NCBI RefSeq assembly: GCF_028823615.1
Contig: NZ_JAPEHT010000021.1
Location: 1-35,160, forward strand
Direction of reading: 5' to 3'
DNA length: 35,160 bases
DNA from: Planococcus sp. A6
Lineage (GTDB): Bacteria > Bacillota > Bacilli > Bacillales_A > Planococcaceae
The notes beneath the pieces are model-generated. The model was given only the letters and a program-made list of their open reading frames with translations. It searched no databases and had not been told where the DNA came from. The position numbers and the translations under genes were made by a program. This document shows positions 1 to 8,260 of the stretch, one piece after another. Every line of letters starts with the position of its first letter. The first letter of the stretch is position 1.

Positions 1-8
1 GGTTTTGC

Positions 9-572
9 TTATTTTAGGATTTTAACTTTTACGTTTTTGCGTCCCCATTTAAGCGCTTGGCTTTGAGTCGGGATGAAGACGTCGATTTTCTTGCCTTTGA
101 TTGCGCCGCCAGTGTCTCCAGCGATTGCGGTGCCGTAGCCTTCCACCCATACTTTAGAACCGAGCGGGATGACTTTCGGATCGACCGCGATGACTTTAAG
201 CCCTGGGTTCTTTTTCAGGTTAATGCCTGTTCTCGTGATTCCAGAACACCCTCTGCAATACGCCGTGTAGGCTGTTGATGAAACAGTGAATTCCTTCACC
301 ACTTTATCTTTGCTTGAAGATGATGTCGATGGTTTGGAGATAGTTTGCGCTGTTGTTTTTTTCAACTTCAATTTTTGTTTCGGGTAGATTAAATTCGATT
401 TCAAACCGTTATATGATTTCAAGTTAGTTACAGATACTTTTGTCTGTTGGGAAATTTTATAAAGCGTGTCGCCGCTTTTGACTGTGTAAACATTCGATGC
501 TGCAGAAGTCGTGAGTGAAGTGCCGAGCAATAAAAGCATTGCCATTGTTAAAGCCGCCAATAATTTTTTCAA
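9..572 (-). CDS. Secreted LysM-3D domain cell-wall protein (YocH-like)
   Basis: This 187-aa protein is probably exported and acts on peptidoglycan. A signal peptide covers about residues 1-25 (Lys-Lys, then a Leu-rich core ending TSAA-S). A single LysM peptidoglycan-binding module follows at about 27-70 (YTVKSGDTLYKIS), then a Ser/Thr/Lys linker and a C-terminal 3D domain at about 95-187. The three aspartates that name the 3D fold are visible at D131 (VDP), D153 (GDTG) and D164 (IDVF). 3D domains resemble the catalytic core of MltA-type lytic transglycosylases. The B. subtilis relative YocH is an autolysin under WalRK control, and a WalR-like box lies upstream. The start is a TTG preceded by AAAGGGGA at 7 nt. 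A CRGC motif (C106, C109) in the 3D domain could form a disulfide. The order LysM then 3D is certain; the exact enzymatic activity is inferred. Confidence 0.9.
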   Translation of the reverse strand: MKKLLAALTMAMLLLLGTSLTTSAASNVYTVKSGDTLYKISQQTKVSVTNLKSYNGLKSNLIYPKQKLKLKKTTAQTISKPSTSSSSKDKVVKEFTVSSTAYTAYCRGCSGITRTGINLKKNPGLKVIAVDPKVIPLGSKVWVEGYGTAIAGDTGGAIKGKKIDVFIPTQSQALKWGRKNVKVKILK

Positions 573-658
573 GTTCCTATCCCCTTTGCGTATCGGATGA
601 TTGTGCCTTGCGTAAATCGGTTGAAAGCTTTTCAGTAAAATTAAAATAGCACGGGAAG

Positions 659-675
659 GTTACAATCATGTGACA
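659..675 (-). promoter_or_regulatory. WalR-type direct repeat upstream of the LysM-3D gene
   Basis: On the minus strand TGTCAC-ATGAT-TGTAAC forms two hexamers spaced by 5 nt. The WalR (YycF) consensus is TGTWAH-N5-TGTWAH: the second half-site matches fully and the first has one mismatch. A further TGTAAT lies about 25 nt upstream of it. The box is 87 nt upstream of the TTG start of a YocH-like gene, the family known to belong to the WalR regulon. Binding itself is inferred. Confidence 0.55.
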
Positions 676-757
676 GCATTAGGCATATTTGATTACAATT
701 GCGCTTTTTTTCGTGACAAAAGAACCCGCTCCATTAAAATTCTGTATCCAACAATAG

Positions 758-799
758 AAAAAAGCCCTTTCCAAAGCTTTCACAGCTCGGAAAAGGCCT
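758..799 (-). terminator. Intrinsic terminator of dbpA
   Basis: Directly after the dbpA stop, the minus strand folds GCCTTTTCC against GGAAAGGGC (one G-T pair) around a 16-nt loop and runs into six T residues. Confidence 0.75.
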
Positions 800-803
800 A
801 AAT

Positions 804-2249
804 TCATTTTTTCGCTTTATGGACTTTTAAGGTTTTGCCTTTAATGGTTTTGTCTTTCATCGCCTTCAAGACATGCAGCCCTTTGCCGTTCAAAATATCG
901 ATGTACGTGACCGTATCTTGGATTTTGATGATGCCGATATCTTCTGCCGTGATGCCCGGTATGCTGGTCAGCGTCCCGACAAAATCGACAGCACGCAGCT
1001 TTTTCTTCTTGCCCCCGTTGAAATAGAGCTTCATGATGTCTTGATTGAGTGCAGCCGCTTTGTGTCTTTTCGGCTTCTGGCGGCTCTCGATCTTGTCTTC
1101 AAATGCCGGCTTTGCCAAGGCGACTTGCTCTCTCGACGGCCGTTCGACACGCGTGATTTCAAACCCTAAATAATCTTCCGTCTCTTTCAGGAATTTATCC
1201 TCGAACGGCGTGACGAACGAAATCGCCTTACCGCTTTTGCCGGCACGCCCTGTGCGGCCGGCACGGTGGACATAACTTTCTTTTTCGAGAGGAAAATCAT
1301 AATTGATGACATGGGTGATGCCATCGATATCGATGCCGCGCGCCGCGACATCGGTTGCGACCAAGTAACGGAACTCGCCGCGGCGGAAATCATCCATGAC
1401 GCCGAAACGGTCTTCCTGGGTCATGCCCCCGTGCAATTGGTCACTTGTATAGAACAGGCGTTCAAGCCCTTCCGAAACAGCATCAACCTGGTCTTTCGTA
1501 CGGCAGAAAATGATGCAGCTATCCGGATTCTCGACTACGGTGACGTCGCGCAGCAATTGGAATTTATCCTGCTCTTTCACGATGATGAGCGAATGCTCGA
1601 TGCGCTCTTCCAAGGTATCGGCTGCTTGGATTCCAATATAGCGCGGAGAGCGCATGAAATCACGCTGCAGTTTTTCCAGATGCACCGGGAATGTCGCTGA
1701 AAACAGCATCGTCGTCCGTTCTTTCGGAAGCTGCTTGATGATTGATTCGACTTGTTCGATAAAGCCCATATTGAGCATTTCGTCTGCTTCGTCGAGCACC
1801 AAATACTCGATTTTCTCGAGCTTCAACGTGCCTTTTTCAATATGGTCGAGCACGCGTCCCGGTGTTCCGACGACGATATGGCATTTTTGCTTTAGCTCTT
1901 CCTTTTGATACGCAAACGGGTGCTTGCCGTAGATTGCCGCAGCTTTGATGCGTTTGAAGCGGCCGATATGGGTGATGTCTTCTTTCACTTGGTCGGCAAG
2001 TTCTCGTGTCGGGGTCAAGACCAGCGCCTGGGGCTTGTTTTCATCCCAATCGACGAGTTCGCACAGCGGAATGCCGAATGCAGCTGTCTTCCCGCTACCG
2101 GTTTGCGATTTGACGGTCAAATCGTTTTTTTCAAGAGCGGCCGGGATGACTTGCTGCTGTACTTCGGTCGGTTCTTGGTAGCCAAGGCCTTCTAGCGCTT
2201 TTACGATCGGCTCGCTGATGCCGTAATCTTTAAATTGGTTCGTGTTCAT
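804..2249 (-). CDS. dbpA: ATP-dependent RNA helicase DbpA (YxiN-type)
   Basis: This 481-aa DEAD-box helicase uses ATP to remodel 23S rRNA during large-subunit assembly. The helicase motifs appear in order: Q motif ([11 protein letters not shown] and a downstream Gln), motif I SQTGSGKT, Ia [37 protein letters not shown] and [12 protein letters not shown]. The last ~75 residues (from about [13 protein letters not shown]) match the DbpA/YxiN RNA-binding domain, which recognises hairpin 92 of 23S rRNA; this separates it from the CshA and CshB helicases. An ATG seven codons further upstream is in frame, but AAGGAG sits about 6 nt before the ATG at 2249, so that start is preferred. It appears to be a single-gene unit ending in its own terminator. 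Confidence 0.95.
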   Translation of the reverse strand: MNTNQFKDYGISEPIVKALEGLGYQEPTEVQQQVIPAALEKNDLTVKSQTGSGKTAAFGIPLCELVDWDENKPQALVLTPTRELADQVKEDITHIGRFKRIKAAAIYGKHPFAYQKEELKQKCHIVVGTPGRVLDHIEKGTLKLEKIEYLVLDEADEMLNMGFIEQVESIIKQLPKERTTMLFSATFPVHLEKLQRDFMRSPRYIGIQAADTLEERIEHSLIIVKEQDKFQLLRDVTVVENPDSCIIFCRTKDQVDAVSEGLERLFYTSDQLHGGMTQEDRFGVMDDFRRGEFRYLVATDVAARGIDIDGITHVINYDFPLEKESYVHRAGRTGRAGKSGKAISFVTPFEDKFLKETEDYLGFEITRVERPSREQVALAKPAFEDKIESRQKPKRHKAAALNQDIMKLYFNGGKKKKLRAVDFVGTLTSIPGITAEDIGIIKIQDTVTYIDILNGKGLHVLKAMKDKTIKGKTLKVHKAKK

Positions 2250-2360
2250 ATGTTCTCCTTCTCCGTTCATCTGTCTTATCTCTTCATTATGGCACGGATC
2301 GGGCAGTTTTGCAGTTAAACGATTATTGGCATTATTGGTCGAGCAGGCTCACGGAGACTT

Positions 2361-4193
2361 TCACATCAGGCCGCCTCTGTAAACGCCTTGCACCGGGCTG
2401 ACATCGTTGTAATCGCGGCCGACGCCGACGCGGATGTGGTTTTCCAGCGCTTCGACATTATTGGTCGGATCGAGCCCGACCCAGCCGATGCCTGGCACCA
2501 TGAATTCCACCCACGCATGGCTTGCCGCATCGCCGACAAGTGCGGAATCCTCCCCTACATACAAATAACCGCTGACATAACGTGCCGGAATATGCTTGCT
2601 GCGCAAGATGCCAAGCATGACGTGTGTGATATCCTGGCAGACGCCTTTTTTCAGGCCGAATGATTCGCTTGCTTTGGTCGTTACGGTCGTCGACTCCCCG
2701 TCGTATGTGAAATGGTCAAATACGTATTCGGTGACATCGATGGCGTATTGCACCGGGTTGGTCATCGTCCCGAGCTCGCGATCGACCAACTCCATCTGTT
2801 CCGGGGTGATGTACGTATAAGCCGTATTGCTCAAGTACGCCATATAATGCTCCTTAAACAATTGGGAGTGGAAAATGACGTTCATTTCCGGCGAATAATC
2901 GATGCGGTGGATGAACGGGCTTTTCTGGATGCTGACGATGGACGTCGATTTCACTTCCAGGTGCTGATGATGTTCGGCAATGAAAAACGTCTCGACGTTA
3001 TTGCCGAAAATGTCGACATGTTCTTTCGTCAAGGTAGCCGGCGTAATATCCGCACGGTAGGACAGGAGGCGCTGGCATTCATCCGTTCTTGGTTTCAGGC
3101 GGATGGTGTTCATGCTTTGGTCGACGATTGTTTCATAATCGAAGATATTTGTATGCTCGATTTTGTATTTCATAGAAGTTATTCCTTTCATGTCCATCCC
3201 TTGGGATTGGAACGCCATTGCTGTCTCGGCTTCGGGATCGGTTAAATAATAAGTGCTGGAAAAAATTCGGCTAATTTCATTGCAGCCATCCTGGAAACGA
3301 TTCAGGAAATGCATCAATTCATCCGAATCCAAAGATTCAATATCCGTCTCACTGAAGGAAGTCCGGACTTCATCGAGTTTTGCGTACAACTCCCATGAAT
3401 AATGGGACACTTTGCCTTCTTCAAGTTCTTCGACCGCATCCCGCACATGGTCGAGGCAATAGCGGATCGATCTCGGGAAAGTTTTGTCCGAGATCAAAAA
3501 GCCCAGTACTTTCCTTGGCTCCATGCGTGGTGGATTGCTCTTCAAGAACGCGTTATAGCCGTTCGTCATCCTGAGCGCCGCCAGCCAGAAATAATAATCA
3601 TCGGTCTTTTCTTTCCTGACACGTTCACGCGTCCTCTCGCAGACGACATTCAAGATGCGTGCCGTCTTTTCTGCGCGTTCAAGCCATTTGGCGATTTTAA
3701 TCATTTGATACGCCACACCACGGGACATCGAAGACTCGACAATTCCCTGAGAAATAAGCGAAGTCGTTTTGATGTTTTCCAGGAACGCTCTCATCTCACG
3801 GACCGAACTGTTCTTCAAGTCCATGTCATTGAGCGCCAAATACGAACGGTTCCAGGTTTCCCAGTAATCATCCGGGATGTGGTCGCGGCTGATGCGGGCA
3901 TTTTCCCGGACGACCATCGCGCAGCTGGCGACTGAATTGGAATTTTCCTGCGCCATCGCCAAATATTGCACCAGCTCTGATTCCTCATACGTCGGGTTGG
4001 CTTTGATCCGGCGCATCGTTTCCGTCGAATCGCAGATTTCAAAAATCAACCGCCAATCTGAGTCACGCACCAGCTCTTCGTCGGCCGCTTCGATCATCTG
4101 CAGCAATTGCACGTCGAGGATGCGCGCATTGTTCTCCGCCCGCTCGACATTCCGGGACATCCAATACAATGAATTTGCAACACGGCTCAACAT
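2361..4193 (-). CDS. Alpha-E domain / transglutaminase-like fusion protein
   Basis: This 610-aa protein joins two domains usually found as separate neighbouring proteins of about 310 and 290 aa. Residues 1-315 are an alpha-E domain (DUF403; starts MLSRVANSLYWMSRNVERAEN, all-helical). From about residue 340 there is a bacterial transglutaminase-like N-terminal region (MKYKIEHTN) and a transglutaminase core with the catalytic triad visible: Cys near 518 (GVCQDITH), His near 559 (SHAWVEF) and Asp near 575 (LDPTNN). Such genes co-occur with circularly permuted ATP-grasp genes and are predicted to make or trim an unknown peptide or amide product; the actual product is unknown. The start codon follows the upstream gene's stop directly (TAAATG), with GGGGAGG 8 nt before it, so translation is probably coupled. 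An internal ribosome-site-plus-ATG at 3173 precedes the transglutaminase half. Confidence 0.88.
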   Translation of the reverse strand: MLSRVANSLYWMSRNVERAENNARILDVQLLQMIEAADEELVRDSDWRLIFEICDSTETMRRIKANPTYEESELVQYLAMAQENSNSVASCAMVVRENARISRDHIPDDYWETWNRSYLALNDMDLKNSSVREMRAFLENIKTTSLISQGIVESSMSRGVAYQMIKIAKWLERAEKTARILNVVCERTRERVRKEKTDDYYFWLAALRMTNGYNAFLKSNPPRMEPRKVLGFLISDKTFPRSIRYCLDHVRDAVEELEEGKVSHYSWELYAKLDEVRTSFSETDIESLDSDELMHFLNRFQDGCNEISRIFSSTYYLTDPEAETAMAFQSQGMDMKGITSMKYKIEHTNIFDYETIVDQSMNTIRLKPRTDECQRLLSYRADITPATLTKEHVDIFGNNVETFFIAEHHQHLEVKSTSIVSIQKSPFIHRIDYSPEMNVIFHSQLFKEHYMAYLSNTAYTYITPEQMELVDRELGTMTNPVQYAIDVTEYVFDHFTYDGESTTVTTKASESFGLKKGVCQDITHVMLGILRSKHIPARYVSGYLYVGEDSALVGDAASHAWVEFMVPGIGWVGLDPTNNVEALENHIRVGVGRDYNDVSPVQGVYRGGLM

Positions 4194-5651
4194 TTACGCA
4201 TCCTCCCCTTCTTCTTTCTTTTTGAATACCCAAGTATCTTTTCCGCCGCCGCCCTGTGAAGAATTGACGACAAGCGACCCTTCTTTCAGCGCGACACGGG
4301 ATAATCCGCCAGGCAGGACATGGGTCGTCTCCCCCCTCATGACGAATACCCTCAAATCCACATGGCAAGGGTAAAACTTGTCTCCTTGATAAGCCGGTGC
4401 GCGGGACAGCTTGATCGTCGGCTGTGCTATATACTGATGAGGCGTTTCAATAATTTTCTCCCTGAACTTTTCGATCAGCTCCTTCGAGGCATGCGGGCCG
4501 ACGAGCATATCGTATCCGCCGGATGCCCCTACGTTTTTGACGACGAGCTCTTCAAGATGCTCGAGTACCCATTCCCGATCTTCGGGCTTATCAAGCAAAT
4601 ACGTTTTCACATTGTCGATGATCGGTTCTTCCTCCAAATAATAGCGGATCATCTCCGGCACATATGCATAGATCGCCTTGTCATCCGCGACGCCGTTGCC
4701 GACCGCATTCAAAATCGCGACATTGCCTTTTTGGTAAGCTTCCATCACGCCGCGGACCCCGAGCGCAGAATCTGAACGGAATGATTCCGGATCCAAAAAA
4801 TCGTCATCGATGCGGCGGTAGATGATATCGACACGCTTCAGCCCGCGGATGGATTTCATGTAGACGATATTATTGCGGACGACCAGATCGCGGCCTTCAA
4901 CTAAATCCATGCCCATCTGCTGGGCCAGGAAGACGTGATCGTAATAAGCGGAGTTGTACATGCCGGGCGTCAATAGCACCGCAAACGGTTTGTCTTTTCT
5001 TCCTTTTGTAGCATGGTCCAGAATCGAATCGTGCAGGAAGCTCATTTGATGCTCGAGCGTCCTTACCGAATGATTAACGAAAAACTCGGGATACACTTGC
5101 CGCATGACGTAACGGTTCTGATATACATAAGACAATCCGGACGGGTTGCGTAAATTGTCTTCAAGCACATGATATTTGCCGTTCTCATCTCGTATCAAGT
5201 CAATCCCCGCCAGGAAAATGTGGTTGTTGAGCGGGATATCGACGCCTTTCATCTGCTTTTCGTAATAATAAGGATTGTCTTCGACTAGATGGCGCGGCAC
5301 GATACCCGCTTCGATAATCTTTTGGTCGTGGTAGACATCGTCCAAGAAACGGTTCAGCGCTTCTGCACGCTGCGTCATTCCTTTTTCGACCACTTCCCAC
5401 TCTTCCTGCGGGATGATGATCGGCACAAAGTCGAACGGCATCGTTCGCTCCGTCCCTACATTATTGTGATAGACGGTGAAAGTGATGCCTTGGCGGAGAA
5501 ACGACAACTGCGCCGTTTCATGCTTTTCCCTTAGTTCATCTTCTGAAAATCGCTTGATCACTTCATGGAAGGTTTCGTAATGGGCTTTCGGTTTTCCATC
5601 GGGCGTAAACATTTCATCAAAAAATGGACTGGTTTTGTAGTTGTTAAACAC
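4194..5651 (-). CDS. Circularly permuted type 2 ATP-grasp protein
   Basis: This 485-aa protein belongs to the circularly permuted ATP-grasp type 2 family (DUF404/DUF407). Recognisable stretches are the N-terminal DEMF and KAHYETFHEV region, the central LEDNLRNPSGLSYVYQNR block that carries ATP-grasp metal and nucleotide residues, and the C-terminal VKNVGASGGYDMLVGP glycine-rich block. ATP-grasp enzymes join a carboxylate to an amine through an acyl-phosphate. Comparative genomics predicts that this family, with alpha-E and transglutaminase partners, forms a peptide or amide synthesis and cleavage system; the substrate is unknown. The start is a GTG with AGAGGGGG 9 nt upstream. It is the first gene of a two-gene operon with the alpha-E/transglutaminase fusion. 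Confidence 0.9.
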   Translation of the reverse strand: MFNNYKTSPFFDEMFTPDGKPKAHYETFHEVIKRFSEDELREKHETAQLSFLRQGITFTVYHNNVGTERTMPFDFVPIIIPQEEWEVVEKGMTQRAEALNRFLDDVYHDQKIIEAGIVPRHLVEDNPYYYEKQMKGVDIPLNNHIFLAGIDLIRDENGKYHVLEDNLRNPSGLSYVYQNRYVMRQVYPEFFVNHSVRTLEHQMSFLHDSILDHATKGRKDKPFAVLLTPGMYNSAYYDHVFLAQQMGMDLVEGRDLVVRNNIVYMKSIRGLKRVDIIYRRIDDDFLDPESFRSDSALGVRGVMEAYQKGNVAILNAVGNGVADDKAIYAYVPEMIRYYLEEEPIIDNVKTYLLDKPEDREWVLEHLEELVVKNVGASGGYDMLVGPHASKELIEKFREKIIETPHQYIAQPTIKLSRAPAYQGDKFYPCHVDLRVFVMRGETTHVLPGGLSRVALKEGSLVVNSSQGGGGKDTWVFKKKEEGEDA

Positions 5652-5737
5652 GTGGCCGAACCCCCTCTGTTAGAATACCGCCAGTAACTGCCGCTGATTT
5701 TTAAAAGATATGAATTTTCTGTCTACTGGAGGGAAAG

Positions 5738-5765
5738 AAAAAGCCATGCCCATGCTCGGCATAGC
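5738..5765 (-). terminator. Intrinsic terminator of the YtxH-like gene
   Basis: On the minus strand GCTATGCC pairs with GGCATGGC (one T-G pair) around a short loop, followed by TTTTTCTTT. It lies 27-54 nt after the stop of the gene ending at 5792. Confidence 0.65.
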
Positions 5766-5791
5766 AGTTCTTTGTTCTATTATAACCGAAG

Positions 5792-6334
5792 TTATTTTTT
5801 CGTTGTGCCATCATTTGAAGAATTGTCGGAAGATGAATCGGTTTCCGGATGCTTTTTCAGCGATTCAGCATAAGGAGTGCTGCCGCCGAATGCGCCGCCG
5901 CTCGGTTTATCGGCTTCCGTAGAGGAACCAGTAGACGAGAACGAATCTTTATTCGCCGAAGATGTCGATTGGTCCGTTGAAGAATCAGAGCCTTTTGTCT
6001 CGCCGACATTATCCTGGACGGTCTTGTTCGCTTTATCGAGCGCGTCTTTTTCCTTATCCATCATTTGCTGCTGCTTTTCGATTGTCGTTTTGACCGTTTC
6101 GACCGCTTTGTTGATATGAGGCTTCACTTTGTCGACCATGCCTCCCGATTGCTCGTTGAAGCGGTCCAAATTCTTTTTGATATTTTCTTTCATGTCGGCT
6201 GTACTTGTCGAAGAGCTGCCTGTATTTTGCGTGCTGCCAGTTTCCGATTTTTTCTGTGTCATCGCTGCCCCGATTGCCGCACCTACCCCGAGCAATACGA
6301 GCTTGCTGAAAAATCCACCTGATCTTCTTGCCAT
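5792..6334 (-). CDS. Small YtxH-like membrane-anchored protein
   Basis: This 180-aa protein has a short hydrophobic N-terminal segment (about residues 10-26, KLVLLGVGAAIGAAMT) that resembles YtxH-type proteins. A helical, charged middle part follows (about 48-105), then a low-complexity tail rich in Ser, Thr, Asp and Gly. No enzymatic motif is present. The ribosome site AAGGAGG lies 7 nt before the ATG, which makes the start secure. It has its own terminator. Function is unknown; a cell-surface or stress role is only a guess from the domain type. Confidence 0.75.
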   Translation of the reverse strand: MARRSGGFFSKLVLLGVGAAIGAAMTQKKSETGSTQNTGSSSTSTADMKENIKKNLDRFNEQSGGMVDKVKPHINKAVETVKTTIEKQQQMMDKEKDALDKANKTVQDNVGETKGSDSSTDQSTSSANKDSFSSTGSSTEADKPSGGAFGGSTPYAESLKKHPETDSSSDNSSNDGTTKK

Positions 6335-6418
6335 TTTATGACCTCCTTCTCCATTTGATAAAGCTTAGTGTAGTAAGTATAGACGGAATTGCCTATTTTT
6401 AAACATCTCTTCCCAATT

Positions 6419-6450
6419 GAAAAGGACCCTCTTATGGAAGAGCGCCCTTT
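6419..6450 (-). terminator. Probable terminator after the HD-GYP gene
   Basis: A minus-strand imperfect hairpin (AAAGG..CTCTT against AAGAG..CCTTT) overlaps the stop codon of the HD-GYP gene and is followed by a short TTTTC run. Confidence 0.5.
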
Positions 6451-7417
6451 ACGGTGTATCTATTAACTTGCCTTCTTCTAACAATACTTCCTTGAATGCT
6501 TTCACGACAGCTTCTTCATATTGGATGCCGATCAGCCGCTCGATCTCGTCCATCGCATACTGGGCAGTAAAAGCAGAACGATAAGCGCGGTCCTCCGTCA
6601 TCGCATCGAACGTATCGCATACGCCAATGATTTTCGCCTCGAGCAAAATCTCATCACCTTTCAAGCCGAACGGGTAACCACGCCCGTTCACCCGCTCGTG
6701 GTGCTGCTCGACGATGTCAGCGATATCTTTATAAGGGGTATCCCGAATCATATCAGCACCGTCTCCCGGATGTTTTTTCACCAGGTCGAATTCTTCGTCA
6801 GTCAGTTTGGAAGGCTTTTTCAACACTTCTTCAGGAATATTGATTTTGCCGATATCGTGAAGGATAGATGCCAGGAATAAAGACTCCATATGCTCTCTAG
6901 TTAATTTCAACTTGGCTGCAGTCTTAACAGCATAATTAGCTACTCGGGCGCTATGGTTAAAAGTATAACGGTCCTTTTGTTCAACTCGTTCGCCAATTTT
7001 TCTTAATTCTTCGATAATTTTACTTAAATAATGAAATACAGGAGCAGTTGATACAGAAAAAAGCGTCACTGTGTCAATAACCCTAAAAGAAACTGGTACT
7101 TCCAACTCATTACATGAAAAGAAGCCATCTTTGTTTAATGTAATGATGTTCCCTTCAACTTCCGCCTGAATTTCTCCCTCTAATATGTAATAAAATTCGT
7201 GAGCATCGGCAACTTCACTTGGAAAAAGGATAAAGCTATTATCTTTAAGAATTGTTTGTTTTAGAAGTTCTAGACCGCCCCCTCTTCCCAATAGAGACAG
7301 AGTGGTTGTATCATTTTCAATTTTTTCCAGATAGTTCCCCTTTAATATATCCAAGCCTCTCACAAATTCACTTCCCTTATATAAAAAAAATGAGAGCAAA
7401 GTTTCCTCTACTCTCAT
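6449..7417 (-). CDS. Cupin-like sensor with HD-GYP phosphodiesterase domain
   Basis: This 322-aa protein has an N-terminal cupin-like beta-barrel (about residues 50-125, with EFYYILEGEIQAEVEGN) and a C-terminal HD-GYP domain (about 140-310). HD-GYP signatures are present: SARVANYAV, HDIGK near residue 187, KKHPGDGADMI, HHERVNGRGYP near 237 and CDTFDAMTEDRAYR. HD-GYP domains hydrolyse cyclic di-GMP or related nucleotides, but activity varies within the family. The ATG at 7417 has a weak ribosome site; an in-frame GTG 18 codons later has AGGGAAG nearby, so the N-terminus is uncertain. The half encoding the sensor is visibly AT-richer than the HD-GYP half. It lies 32 nt after the secreted helical protein and is probably co-transcribed with it. 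Confidence 0.85.
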   Translation of the reverse strand: MRVEETLLSFFLYKGSEFVRGLDILKGNYLEKIENDTTTLSLLGRGGGLELLKQTILKDNSFILFPSEVADAHEFYYILEGEIQAEVEGNIITLNKDGFFSCNELEVPVSFRVIDTVTLFSVSTAPVFHYLSKIIEELRKIGERVEQKDRYTFNHSARVANYAVKTAAKLKLTREHMESLFLASILHDIGKINIPEEVLKKPSKLTDEEFDLVKKHPGDGADMIRDTPYKDIADIVEQHHERVNGRGYPFGLKGDEILLEAKIIGVCDTFDAMTEDRAYRSAFTAQYAMDEIERLIGIQYEEAVVKAFKEVLLEEGKLIDTP

Positions 7418-7449
7418 ACTACTCTTTTTAACTGATATCTACAATATAC

Positions 7450-7920
7450 TCACCAAGAAACTACTACGATAGGGTCAATTTTAGCAGTTTTATCTGCAAA
7501 ATCTTCCTCAACCAAAACAATATCAGCTTCGATTCCTGATTCAGTCGCATCTTTAATTCCTTCTAACGTAATTTCTTCAGCTTTTTTCTGTAATGCTTTG
7601 ATTAAGTGCGAAATTTCTTCTTCGTAATTTGCTGTAAGCTCTGCTTGTTTTGCTTCGTCTTCTTCAGAAGCTAATTTGCTGATATATTCTGCATGCAATT
7701 CAGACGCTTTTTCTTGGTTCTTGACGATTTCAGCTTCGATTCTTGCGTTGACGCTATTGATTTCTCTGATCGCCTCCTGAACTTCCGCACTCATGCCTTC
7801 TTCAATTTCATAGTACGGGACTTCTGATACCACTAATAACTCTTCTGCAGAAACTCCTGGGACTAGCGATAAAATCATTAGGAATGAAAAAGTGACAGCT
7901 GCAATACTCTTCTTAAACAT
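7450..7920 (-). CDS. Secreted helical protein of unknown function
   Basis: This 156-aa protein starts with a clear signal peptide (MFKKSIAAVTFSFLMILSL, cleavage near VSA-EE at about residue 26). The mature part is highly charged and mostly helical, with heptad-like Glu/Lys/Ala/Leu patterning from about residue 45 to 125 (SVNARIEAEIVKNQEKA, EEEISHLIKALQKKAEEI), and ends in a beta-like PIVVVSW tail. The ATG at 7920 is chosen because AGGGGG lies 7 nt upstream; an ATG six codons earlier would put the ribosome site inside the gene. I do not recognise a family. The gene leads a two-gene unit with the cupin/HD-GYP protein, suggesting an exported partner of that sensor, which is inference. Its AT-rich composition differs from the flanking genes. 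Confidence 0.7.
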   Translation of the reverse strand: MFKKSIAAVTFSFLMILSLVPGVSAEELLVVSEVPYYEIEEGMSAEVQEAIREINSVNARIEAEIVKNQEKASELHAEYISKLASEEDEAKQAELTANYEEEISHLIKALQKKAEEITLEGIKDATESGIEADIVLVEEDFADKTAKIDPIVVVSW

Positions 7921-8009
7921 TGAATTTCCCCCTGACATTTAGTTGAGTTCGTAGGTTATGAATACCTGTTATGACTATTTACGAGTTTAACCATAGTCCT
8001 ACACTGACT

Positions 8010-8038
8010 AGTATATATAAACCAGGACTTTGGCACAA
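8010..8038 (-). promoter_or_regulatory. Sigma-A-type promoter of the secreted-protein/HD-GYP unit
   Basis: On the minus strand TTGTGC, a 17-nt spacer and TATACT lie 90 nt upstream of the ATG at 7920. Five of six bases match at -10 and four of six at -35. Confidence 0.5.
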
Positions 8039-8073
8039 CACGAATGTAAAAATTAACAAAAAATAAATATTTG

Positions 8074-8088
8074 TATTTTCTGAAAAGA
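8074..8088. promoter_or_regulatory. CodY-like box
   Basis: The motif ATTTTCTGAAAA is embedded in a 15-mer that matches 12 of 15 positions of the CodY consensus (AATTTTCWGAAAATT). It lies 36 nt upstream of the -35 element of the secreted-protein promoter. Confidence 0.35.
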
Positions 8089-8213
8089 TATTTATTTGTC
8101 AAGTATCAGGTCTAAAACATTGGATTTATAAGCCTTTATGTCGATAAACTCAGGTAAATGCAATTGTCTTTACATTCATTTAATTCGTTAAAGCAATTAC
8201 TTTCTACTTACAA

Positions 8214-8248
8214 GAAAGAGACCGTAACTGTAAATTACGATCTCTTTC
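8214..8248 (-). terminator. Intrinsic terminator of gltD
   Basis: GAAAGAGA..CGTAA pairs with TTACG..TCTCTTTC with one internal mismatch, 12 nt after the gltD stop. On the minus strand it runs into TTCTTGT. Confidence 0.65.
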
Positions 8249-8260
8249 ACTAACATTTAG

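Larger units (their letters stand above)
7921..8260. other. AT-rich intergenic region upstream of the secreted-protein gene
   Basis: These 340 nt hold a sigma-A-type promoter (8010-8038), a CodY-like motif (8074-8088) and the gltD terminator (8214-8248). No coding frame with a ribosome site was seen. Confidence 0.6.

Noticed and set aside
8010-8250. Riboswitch or T-box leader upstream of the secreted-protein gene
   Set aside because: The promoter-to-start leader is short (about 85 nt), has no specifier or antiterminator elements, and the only strong hairpin belongs to gltD.
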